Assembly: GCF_905397375.1 (NCBI RefSeq)
Contig: NZ_CAJPVG010000009.1
Location: 1-64,000 of the forward strand
From: Ralstonia mannitolilytica
Lineage (GTDB): Bacteria > Pseudomonadota > Gammaproteobacteria > Burkholderiales > Burkholderiaceae
Direction of reading: 5' to 3'
Length of the DNA stretch: 64,000 nt
The notes under the pieces were generated by a model that saw only the letters and a program-made list of their open reading frames with translations, ran no database searches and had not been told where the DNA came from. A program made the position numbers and the translations under genes. Of the stretch, positions 1 through 6,888 are shown one piece after another (positions within the stretch are counted from its first letter, which is position 1; each line of letters opens with the position of its first letter).

Positions 1-1
1 C

Positions 2-82
2 GTCCTCACGCGACTGCCGACCCACAAGGCGGCCGACATCGCCGAACTGCTCCCGCATCGCTGGACGCCCAGCGCCACCTAG
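2..82 (+). CDS. IS66 family transposase, C-terminal fragment (partial at window edge)
   Basis: The frame starting at base 2 is open from the window edge to TAG at 80-82 and encodes 26 residues beginning VLTRLPTHKAADIAELLPHR and ending in WTPSAT. This matches the C-terminal element of IS66 transposases (DDE_Tnp_IS66_C), which ends in a V-L-x-R-(8-10)-I-x-E-L-L-P-x-x-W pattern. Most of the enzyme, including the DDE catalytic residues, lies upstream of the window, so whether the gene is intact cannot be judged. The stop codon is about 30 bases inside the element terminus, as is usual for this family. Confidence 0.75.
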   Translation, partial: VLTRLPTHKAADIAELLPHRWTPSAT

Positions 83-91
83 CTGGCAAGA

Positions 92-111
92 CGGGTTCAC
101 CGGGTGCTTAC
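92..111. repeat. IS66 terminal inverted repeat (right)
   Basis: Read on the minus strand from 111, the sequence starts GTAAGCACCCGGTGAACC. The GTAAGC start fits IS66-family termini. The partner repeat is outside the window. Confidence 0.65.
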
Positions 112-137
112 AAAAAAGCCACCCAGCGGTGGCTTCT
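112..137 (-). terminator. Rho-independent terminator of the M20 amidohydrolase gene
   Basis: On the minus strand an 8-bp stem AAGCCACC/GGTGGCTT (128-135 with 116-123, loop 124-127) runs into a six-base T-tract (bases 112-117). It lies about 20 bases beyond the stop codon at 156-158. The T-tract abuts the IS66 end exactly. Confidence 0.8.
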
Positions 138-155
138 TGCGTGGGCCCATCCCCC

Positions 156-1346
156 TCAGCCCCGCGCCAGGTACCTCTCCACCAGCCTCACCCAATACGT
201 CGCACCCAGCGGCAGCAGCTCGTCGTTAAAGTCGTAACTCGGGTTGTGCAGCATGCACGGACCCACCCCATGGCCCTGCTCTCGGTGATCCCCGTCACCG
301 TTGCCGATGAACGCAAAACACCCAGGCCTCTCCTGCAGCATGAACGAAAAATCCTCCGCCCCCAACGTCGGGTCGATTGTGGCGTCTACATTGTCTGCTC
401 CGACGAGCTCACGCATGACTTCTGCCGCGAACTGCGTTTCGGCCTCCGTGTTCACCGTGGGGGGATAGTTGCGGTGGAAGACGAAGTCCACGGTGCAATC
501 GTATGCGGCGGCGATCGCCTTGGAGACCTCTTCCATCCGACGCTCGATCAAGTCGAGGACGTCGGTCGAGAACGTGCGCACCGTGCCGCCAATCCATGCT
601 TCGTTCGGGATGATGTTGGTCGCGTCGCCGGCATGGAATTGCGTTACCGACAGAACCGCGGTGTCGATGGGGCGCTTGTTGCGCGTGATGATGCCCTGCA
701 GCCCGGATACCACCTGAGCGCCAACAAACACCGGGTCGTTGCCATTGTGCGGAAGCGCCGCATGCGCTCCTTTGCCCTTGATGGTGATACGGAATTCGTT
801 GCTCGACGCCATCAGTGCGCCGACGCGCGTGCCAAATGCTCCGACGGGCACGCCAGGCCAGTTATGCATGCCGAAGACGGCGTCGCAGGGGAAGCGTTCG
901 AACAGGCCGTCCTTGATCATTTCGCGTGCGCCGCCACCACCTTCTTCGGCGGGCTGAAAGATCAGGTGCACCGTCCCTTTGAAGTTGCGGTGTTTCGCCA
1001 GGTAACGGGCGGCGCCCAGGAGCATGGCCGTGTGGCCATCGTGTCCGCACGCGTGCATTTTCCCTTCATGCCTGGAGCGATGTTCGAACTGGTTCGCCTC
1101 GGCCAGGGGCAGGGCGTCCATGTCGGCGCGCAAGCCGATGCTCTTGCCGTCGCCGTTGCGGATGACCCCGACGAGCCCCGTCTTGCCAAGGCCGCGGTGC
1201 ACCTCGATGCCCCATTCCGTCAGCTTGGCGGCGACGAGGTCGGCGGTGCGTCGCTCTTCAAAGCACAATTCGGGATGCGCGTGGATGTCGCGTCGCAGCG
1301 CCTGGATTTCAGGCTGCGCAGCTTGGATTTCTGGAATCAGCTTCAT
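156..1346 (-). CDS. M20D family amidohydrolase (hippurate hydrolase / aminoacylase-like)
   Basis: A 396-residue zinc-dependent amidohydrolase that should cleave N-acyl amino acids such as hippurate or N-acetylated substrates in the cytoplasm. M20D signatures are present in order: an N-terminal D-I-H-A-H-P-E-L-x-F-E-E-x-R-T motif, GLRADMDALP, the metal-binding HACGHDGHTAML, PAEEGGGGA, and GAEDFSFM near the C terminus. The start chosen is the ATG at 1346 (MKLIPEIQ), where family members begin; the open frame continues upstream to 1637, but that part has no family similarity and would cover the whole divergent spacer to argE. No clear Shine-Dalgarno sequence is visible. The gene is divergent from argE (266-base gap), another M20 enzyme, and ends at the terminator next to IS66. 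The exact substrate cannot be told from sequence. Confidence 0.9.
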   Translation of the reverse strand: MKLIPEIQAAQPEIQALRRDIHAHPELCFEERRTADLVAAKLTEWGIEVHRGLGKTGLVGVIRNGDGKSIGLRADMDALPLAEANQFEHRSRHEGKMHACGHDGHTAMLLGAARYLAKHRNFKGTVHLIFQPAEEGGGGAREMIKDGLFERFPCDAVFGMHNWPGVPVGAFGTRVGALMASSNEFRITIKGKGAHAALPHNGNDPVFVGAQVVSGLQGIITRNKRPIDTAVLSVTQFHAGDATNIIPNEAWIGGTVRTFSTDVLDLIERRMEEVSKAIAAAYDCTVDFVFHRNYPPTVNTEAETQFAAEVMRELVGADNVDATIDPTLGAEDFSFMLQERPGCFAFIGNGDGDHREQGHGVGPCMLHNPSYDFNDELLPLGATYWVRLVERYLARG

Positions 1347-1612
1347 GGATGCGCGTGTTCTGAGTGAAAGTTCGCAATCACATCGATGATACGCCGAAGG
1401 ACAGATCCCGGCCGGCCATCGGCTGATCGCATGGGCCATGGAAGCTTTGCGCGCGCGGCTCCGCACGGGCAACAGAGGCGCGGTGTGCGGCGATCCGGCC
1501 GAAGGGCCTACACTGGGGCCTGCGAGCCCGGCACCGTAGGCCTTTCGATGCCGTCCGTCCCTTGCTGACGCGATCCCGCTTGCCGCAGATGAACGAATGA
1601 CCCCAGTCCGCC

Positions 1613-2809
1613 ATGTCCACACACGCCATCCCCGCACCGCCGTCCGACGAAGTCCTGCAGTTGGTCCGTACTCTCGTTGCGTTCGACACCGTCAGCCGGC
1701 ATTCGAATCTCGGCCTCATCGAATGGGTGCGCGACCGCCTGCGTGCCCAGGGTGCGGAGTGCCGCCTCACGTATGACGCCACCGGCGGCAAGGCGAACCT
1801 GTTTGCCACGCTGTCGCCGGGGCGCAAGCCGGGGCTGGTGCTGTCGGGGCATACCGACGTGGTGCCGGTCGACGGCCAGGCCTGGGACACGGATCCGTTC
1901 GACGCGCAGATTCGCGACGGCCGCATGTACGGACGCGGCACCGCCGACATGAAGAGCTTCATTGCCGTTGCACTGGCACATGTGCCGGCCTTCATGGCGG
2001 CCGAGGGCGACGCCAGCTTCCACCTGTCGCTGTCGTACGACGAAGAGATCGGCTGCGTGGGTGTACGCAGTCTGTTGCGCGACCTCGAGGCCAACGGCAT
2101 TCAGCCCGCGGGTTGCATCGTTGGCGAACCCACGTCGATGCGTGCCATCGTCGCGCACAAGGGTAAGCGCGCGTACCGCTGCTGCGTGCGCGGCAAGGAA
2201 GCGCATTCGGCACTGACGCCGCAGGGTGTGAACGCCATCGAGTTCGCCGCGCTGCTGATCGCGCATATCCGCACCCTTGCCGCGCGTCTTGCGGCAGAAG
2301 AAGCGCGCGACACCGACTTCGTCGTACCGCACACCACGCTGAATACCGGCACGATCCATGGCGGCATCGCCAGCAATGTCGTGCCGCGCGATTGCGAATT
2401 CACGTTCGACTTCCGCTATCTGCCGGGCACGGATCCGGATTGGCTCTTCAGCGAGATCGAACGGTACGCGCAGCACACGCTCCTGCCGCAGATGCGCGAG
2501 ATCGCTCAGGACGCCGACATCCGCTTCGCCATGGAGGCCAACACGCCGGGCCTGTCCATCGCGCCGACGCACGAGCTCGTGGCACTGGCCCAGGCGCTGG
2601 CCGACAGCCGCGGCGTGGTGGGCAAGGTCGACTACGGCACCGAAGCCGGCCTGTTCTCACGCGCCGGCATCCCGACGGTGGTCTGCGGCCCCGGCAATAT
2701 CGAACAGGCGCACAAGCCCAACGAATACATCGAGCTTGCGCAGATCGCCCAGTGCGAGGCATTCATGCGGCGCCTGGCGCAACAGCAGCCACACCCGCAG
2801 CCGGCGTAA
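1613..2809 (+). CDS. argE: Acetylornithine deacetylase
   Basis: ArgE (398 residues) removes the acetyl group from N-acetylornithine in the linear arginine pathway. M20A features are visible: the zinc ligand region SGHTDVVPVDGQ, the bridging aspartate in GRGTADMKSF, the catalytic glutamate pair in SYDEEIGCVG, VGEPTSM, and a C-terminal KPNEYI segment containing the last histidine region. Length is normal for the family. ATG at 1613 is the only sensible start, although the ribosome-binding site is weak. The gene is single, divergent from the M20D amidohydrolase, and followed by a bidirectional terminator. The window also encodes ArgJ (47.6 kb), which can recycle acetyl groups from acetylornithine; having both ArgE and ArgJ would make part of the acetyl cycle redundant. 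An alternative is a related M20 deacetylase, but overall similarity to ArgE seems clear. Confidence 0.9.
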   Translation: MSTHAIPAPPSDEVLQLVRTLVAFDTVSRHSNLGLIEWVRDRLRAQGAECRLTYDATGGKANLFATLSPGRKPGLVLSGHTDVVPVDGQAWDTDPFDAQIRDGRMYGRGTADMKSFIAVALAHVPAFMAAEGDASFHLSLSYDEEIGCVGVRSLLRDLEANGIQPAGCIVGEPTSMRAIVAHKGKRAYRCCVRGKEAHSALTPQGVNAIEFAALLIAHIRTLAARLAAEEARDTDFVVPHTTLNTGTIHGGIASNVVPRDCEFTFDFRYLPGTDPDWLFSEIERYAQHTLLPQMREIAQDADIRFAMEANTPGLSIAPTHELVALAQALADSRGVVGKVDYGTEAGLFSRAGIPTVVCGPGNIEQAHKPNEYIELAQIAQCEAFMRRLAQQQPHPQPA

Positions 2810-2863
2810 CGCGGCTGCCAAAGCGCGGCTCGCCACCCTCTCAAGCCGCCAGGCGCACGCATG

Positions 2864-2891
2864 AAAAAACCGGGCACGCAGCCCGGTTTTC
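2864..2891. terminator. Bidirectional rho-independent terminator between argE and the binding-protein gene
   Basis: Perfect stem AAAACCGGGC/GCCCGGTTTT (2866-2875 with 2881-2890) with a five-base loop, A-rich on the left and T-rich on the right. It therefore works for both convergent genes. Confidence 0.85.
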
Positions 2892-2912
2892 ATGGCAAAA
2901 GATGCCGTCAAC

Positions 2913-4067
2913 TCAGCGAATCACCTGTCCATTCGAATTGATGATCGTCATCTCGACGAACTTCGAGCCGACGTGGTTGGACGGCGAGAAGTTGACATTG
3001 AAGCCGCCCAGATCATAGTTGCCCATCGACTCGAGCGCGGTGATGAGCTTCTCACGCGTGAGGTCGCGGCCCGCGCGCTTCAGCCCTTCCACGAGGGCGC
3101 GTGCAGCGACGTAGCCTTCCATGCTGCCGTAGTCGAAATCGGTGATGCCTTCCGCCTTGAGCAGCTTCTGGTAGTCGCGCACCAGCGGCGACGCGCCGCT
3201 ATACGGGTACGGCATTACCTGCGAGATGACCACGCCGCCGCCGGCCTTGCCCAGCGCATTGGCCAGCGCCTTGGTGCCGACGAACGACACGTTGTAGAAC
3301 TGTCCCGCGTAACCCTGCTCCTGCGCGGCCTTCACCAGCGCGGCCACCGTCTGGTATGCGCTCACGGCGACGATGGCATCGGGCTTTTGCGCCAGCACGG
3401 TGCCGAGCGCGCCTTTCACGTCGGTCGTGTTGCGCACCACGCTGGCCTGCGCGACGAGCGACACGCCCTGGTTCGCTGGCAGCTTCAATGCACGTTGCAC
3501 CCCGTCCAGCCCGGCCTTGCCGTAGGCATCGTCGTTGTAGACCACGGCGATGCGCTTCAAGCCCGTGGTGTGAATCTGCTGAACGATGGCAGCGGTCTCG
3601 TCGTTGTAGCTCGCACGCATGTGGAAGACGTTGCGCGCGAACGGCTCGCGCAGCGCCATGGCACCGGAGTACGGCGCGAAGAACGGCACGCCCGCCGGAT
3701 TGGCAATCTTGAGGGCCGCCAGGCTCGTCGGCGTGCCGACATAGCCGAACAGGGCGAACACCTTGGTGTCGTCGATCAGCGTCTTCGTGTTGCGTGCGGT
3801 GGCGTCGGGCTCGTAAAAGTCGTCGAGCACCTTCAGCTCGATCTTGCGGCCATTGACGCCGCCCGCCGCATTGACGGCATTGAAGTACAGCTTGGCGCCC
3901 CGGTTCATCTGCTGGCCGAGCTGGGCGGCCGGGCCGCTCAGTGGCACAGATTGCCCGATGAGGATGGTGTCGTTTGTGACGCCGGTTTCTGCGTGTGCAG
4001 CGGCGGCCAGCCCCATGGCGCCCGCCGCGAACATCGCCAGCAGCCCGGTGAATCTGCGTGCCTGCAT
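2913..4067 (-). CDS. ABC transporter substrate-binding protein, branched-chain amino acid (LivJ) type
   Basis: Periplasmic binding protein of 384 residues, type 1 fold (Peripla_BP_6). Residues 1-26 are a typical Sec signal peptide ending AHA|E. The mature protein starts with TNDTILIGQSVPLSGPAA, the hallmark N-terminal strand of LivJ-like receptors, followed by the GAKLYFNAVNAAGGVNGRKI segment. ATG at 4067 is preceded by a GGGGGAG ribosome-binding site. No permease or ATPase genes are next to it, so it is an orphan receptor that must either dock on a transporter encoded elsewhere or act in sensing. It converges on argE and shares its terminator. The ligand may be an amino acid, an amide or an aromatic acid; sequence alone does not decide. 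Confidence 0.88.
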   Translation of the reverse strand: MQARRFTGLLAMFAAGAMGLAAAAHAETGVTNDTILIGQSVPLSGPAAQLGQQMNRGAKLYFNAVNAAGGVNGRKIELKVLDDFYEPDATARNTKTLIDDTKVFALFGYVGTPTSLAALKIANPAGVPFFAPYSGAMALREPFARNVFHMRASYNDETAAIVQQIHTTGLKRIAVVYNDDAYGKAGLDGVQRALKLPANQGVSLVAQASVVRNTTDVKGALGTVLAQKPDAIVAVSAYQTVAALVKAAQEQGYAGQFYNVSFVGTKALANALGKAGGGVVISQVMPYPYSGASPLVRDYQKLLKAEGITDFDYGSMEGYVAARALVEGLKRAGRDLTREKLITALESMGNYDLGGFNVNFSPSNHVGSKFVEMTIINSNGQVIR

Positions 4068-4195
4068 GCTCTCCCCCCGAAGAGATTGGTTTGCCCGGCA
4101 TCATAGCCAAACGGGCGGGGCAGGCAAACAGGATCGGCTCGGACTGTGGCAGTTTTGATGGTTTTTGAGACAGGCACCCCCGTGCGGTGCGGTGC

Positions 4196-5902
4196 TCAGG
4201 CCGCCTGCGCCGGCACGCGCCGCTTCAGGATGGCAAGCAGCCCCGCAGTGACGAGCGTACCCGCCACCAGCGCCACCATATAGCCGCCCAGGTGCGTGAC
4301 GGCATTCGGGATCGGCAGCACAAAGGCGCCCCCATGCGGCACGCGCAATTCCACCCCGAACCACATCGACAGCGCACCCGCGCAGGCCGATCCCGCCACC
4401 AGCGCCGGAATGACGCGTAGCGGGTCGCGTGCGGCATACGGGATCGCGCCCTCGCTGATGAAGGCCAGGCCGAGCACCGCCGTGGCGCGTGCCGCCTGGC
4501 GCTCGTCGCCGGTGAAGCGCGAAGGGAAGAGCCATGCAGCCAGCGCAATGCCAAGGGGTGGCGTCATGCCGGCTGCCATGGTGGCCGCCATCGGCGTGTA
4601 GACCTGCGCGCCGATCAGCCCGGTGCTGAATGCGTACGCGGCCTTGTTGATGGGGCCGCCCATGTCGAAGGCCATCATGCCGCCGAGCAGCGCCCCCAGC
4701 GGCACCGCATTGGCGCCCTGCATGCCGCGCAGCCACGTTGTGAGCGACGTCAACAGCGCTGCCACCGGCGCACCGACCACGTACAGCATCACGAGGCCGG
4801 TGACCAGGCAACCGAGCACCGGCAGGATCAGCACCGGCTTCAGCCCCTCCAGGTTGCGCGGCAGCTTCAGCCAACGGTTCAGGGCCTCGGTGCCGTAACC
4901 AGCTACGAAGCCCGCCACGATACCGCCCAGGAAACCCGCGCCCAGGCTGGCGGCCAGCATGCCCCCGACCATGCCCGGCGCAATGCCCGGCCGGCTGGCG
5001 ATCGAATAGCCGATGTAGCCCGCCAGCACCGGCACCATCAGCGCAAACGCCGATCTGGCGCCGATCTGGAACAGCGCACCGCCGAGCGTGCCGCGCGCTG
5101 CGTCTTCCGTCACGTAGATGCCGCCGAGGGCAAAGGCCAGCGCGATCAGGATGCCGCCCGCCACCACGAACGGCAGCATGAAGGACACGCCGGTCATCAG
5201 GTGCTTGTAAGGGCCGGTGCGCTCGGCGGCCGGCGCGGCTGCAGCCTGCGCTGCGGCGGGCGCTTCGACGGTGGCCTCGCTGAGCGCCCGGCGGATCAGC
5301 CCCGGGCCATCGTGGATGGCCGCCTTGGTGCCCGCCCGAAAGAGCGGCTTGCCGGCGAAGCGCGACAGGTCGACCTGCGTATCCGCCGCGATGAGTACGA
5401 GGTCCGCGCGTGCGATCGCATCGGCGGACAGCGTGTTCTGCGCGCCCACCGAGCCTTGCGTTTCGACATGGATCGCGTGGCCCAGCTCAGCGGCCGCCTG
5501 TGTGAGTGCCTCCGCCGCCATGAACGTGTGCGCGATGCCGGTCGGGCACGACGTGATGGCGACAATCCGTTTCGGTTCCGCATTGGCCGCGGGCGCGGTG
5601 GGCGCACTCCCCATCATGCGATCGAGCACGGCGCGCGCGTCGTCGAGCACCTCGTCGAGCGTGACTTCGATCGTCCGCGGATTGGCCTGGCGCGCGGCGG
5701 TGTCGGGCGACACGCCGGCCCATACGACGGCATCCGCGGTGGCCAGCACGGAGGTGTTGACGACGGAGGCGGTGTCCGGCGCGCGCACGTCCACGTCGAG
5801 CTTGCAGCCGGTTTCACGCGCGGCGTGCCGCAGCGCTGCACCGGCGAGCATGGCGCGGGTGGTGCGGCCGTCCGCGCCGAGAATTGCCAACAGGTTTGCC
5901 AT
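4196..5902 (-). CDS. fruA: PTS fructose-specific transporter, EIIB'BC components
   Basis: Inner-membrane fructose permease of the phosphotransferase system, 568 residues; it imports fructose while phosphorylating it to fructose-1-phosphate. Residues 1-95 form the degenerate duplicated B' domain. Residues 110-215 are the EIIB domain with the phospho-accepting Cys119 in ITSCPTGIAHTFMAAEA. An Ala/Pro linker follows, then an EIIC membrane domain of about eight to ten helices from residue 230 to the end. ATG at 5902 follows an AAGGAG site; an upstream in-frame extension has no family support. It is last in the operon fruB-fruK-fruA, 35 bases behind fruK, and is expected to be controlled by FruR. 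Confidence 0.95.
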   Translation of the reverse strand: MANLLAILGADGRTTRAMLAGAALRHAARETGCKLDVDVRAPDTASVVNTSVLATADAVVWAGVSPDTAARQANPRTIEVTLDEVLDDARAVLDRMMGSAPTAPAANAEPKRIVAITSCPTGIAHTFMAAEALTQAAAELGHAIHVETQGSVGAQNTLSADAIARADLVLIAADTQVDLSRFAGKPLFRAGTKAAIHDGPGLIRRALSEATVEAPAAAQAAAAPAAERTGPYKHLMTGVSFMLPFVVAGGILIALAFALGGIYVTEDAARGTLGGALFQIGARSAFALMVPVLAGYIGYSIASRPGIAPGMVGGMLAASLGAGFLGGIVAGFVAGYGTEALNRWLKLPRNLEGLKPVLILPVLGCLVTGLVMLYVVGAPVAALLTSLTTWLRGMQGANAVPLGALLGGMMAFDMGGPINKAAYAFSTGLIGAQVYTPMAATMAAGMTPPLGIALAAWLFPSRFTGDERQAARATAVLGLAFISEGAIPYAARDPLRVIPALVAGSACAGALSMWFGVELRVPHGGAFVLPIPNAVTHLGGYMVALVAGTLVTAGLLAILKRRVPAQAA

Positions 5903-5937
5903 GGTCGGCTCCTTGATGATGTTGACCGCGCGCGGGC

Positions 5938-6888
5938 TCAGGCCACGCGCTGCATGCGTACGACGGCAGCCCGCTCGCGCACGTGCTCGGGCGGTGGCAG
6001 ATTTGGCCCGAGGCGCTGGAGCTTGCACGCGGCAAACGCCACGGACAGGCGCACGGTGTCTTCCATGCTTGCGCCGGCATGCCAGCCGGCCAGCACGCCC
6101 GCCACCATGGCATCGCCCGCGCCTACGGTACTGGCGGCGCGCACGGGCGGCAGGCTCGCTTGCCAGGTGCCCTCGGCGGTGACGAACAGCGCGCCGTCTT
6201 CACCCAGCGAGACGATCACCTGCGCGACGCCGCGCGCGTGGATTCCGCGCGCTGCCTCCACCACGTCCTGCAGCGTGGGCAATGGCGCGCCGGCCCACAC
6301 CTCGAGCTCATGCCGGTTCGGCTTGACGGCTGTCGGCAGCGCGTGGCGCGGAGCTGCCAGCGCCAGTGCGAGCGGTGCGCCGCTGGTATCGAGCAGTGTC
6401 CGGACGCCGCGCGCGTTCAACGGCGCCAGCAGTTGCACGTACGTATCGGCCGGCAGGCCGCCGGGCAGGCTGCCGCATAGCGCCACGCCGGCCACGTCGG
6501 TCATCGCATCGATGCGCTTGCATAGCGCATCCAGGTCCAGCGCGGTGGCGGCGATGCCGGGCAGGTTGATATCGGTGGTCTGCCCATCCGCGGCGTCGCT
6601 GATCTTGATGTTGGTGCGGTTGCTGCCCTGCACACGGTAGAAGCTGTCGACGATGTGCTTGCGGGCGAACAGCGCTTCGAACAGCTCGGCATTGTCCTGG
6701 CCGAGCAGGCCGGTGGCCACCACGGGCACCTGCCAGTCGGCCAGGCAGCCGGCCACGTTGACGCCCTTGCCGCCGGCCTGGTGCGTGACACTGCGGCCCA
6801 GGTTGACGCGGCCGCGTTCGAGCCTGTCCAGCCCGACCGTCATGTCGATGGCGGGATTGAGCGTGACGGTGACGATGCGCGTAGTCAT
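5938..6888 (-). CDS. fruK: 1-phosphofructokinase
   Basis: PfkB-family sugar kinase of 316 residues that converts fructose-1-phosphate, made by FruA, to fructose-1,6-bisphosphate. The N terminus MTTRIVTVTLNPAIDMT is characteristic of FruK/LacC, followed by the substrate-binding HQAGGKGVNVAGCL. The C-terminal PfkB signature with the catalytic aspartate is AASTVGAGDAMVAG. The ATG at 6888 overlaps the fruB stop by ATGA, indicating translational coupling; this decides the start against the longer open frame. It is the middle gene of the fructose operon. Confidence 0.95.
   Translation of the reverse strand: MTTRIVTVTLNPAIDMTVGLDRLERGRVNLGRSVTHQAGGKGVNVAGCLADWQVPVVATGLLGQDNAELFEALFARKHIVDSFYRVQGSNRTNIKISDAADGQTTDINLPGIAATALDLDALCKRIDAMTDVAGVALCGSLPGGLPADTYVQLLAPLNARGVRTLLDTSGAPLALALAAPRHALPTAVKPNRHELEVWAGAPLPTLQDVVEAARGIHARGVAQVIVSLGEDGALFVTAEGTWQASLPPVRAASTVGAGDAMVAGVLAGWHAGASMEDTVRLSVAFAACKLQRLGPNLPPPEHVRERAAVVRMQRVA

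Larger units (their letters stand above)
1..111 (+). mobile_element. Right end of an IS66-family insertion sequence (truncated by window edge)
   Basis: The first 111 bases hold the 3' end of an IS66-type transposase gene and, just behind it, a terminal sequence that reads GTAAGCACCCGGTGAACC inwards from position 111. IS66 elements characteristically begin with GTAAGC. The element ends at base 111, directly against the A-tract that forms the tail of the terminator of the neighbouring amidohydrolase gene. The left end lies outside the window, so an 8-bp target duplication (expected for IS66) cannot be checked here. Confidence 0.75.

Noticed and set aside
4068..4195. Possible terminator behind fruA
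   Set aside because: GCACC/GGTGC can pair, but there is no T-tract after it on the minus strand and the stem is short.
5903..6028. N-terminal extension of FruA by 42 residues
   Set aside because: The extension overlaps fruK, has no similarity to EIIB', and the ATG at 5902 has an AAGGAG site.
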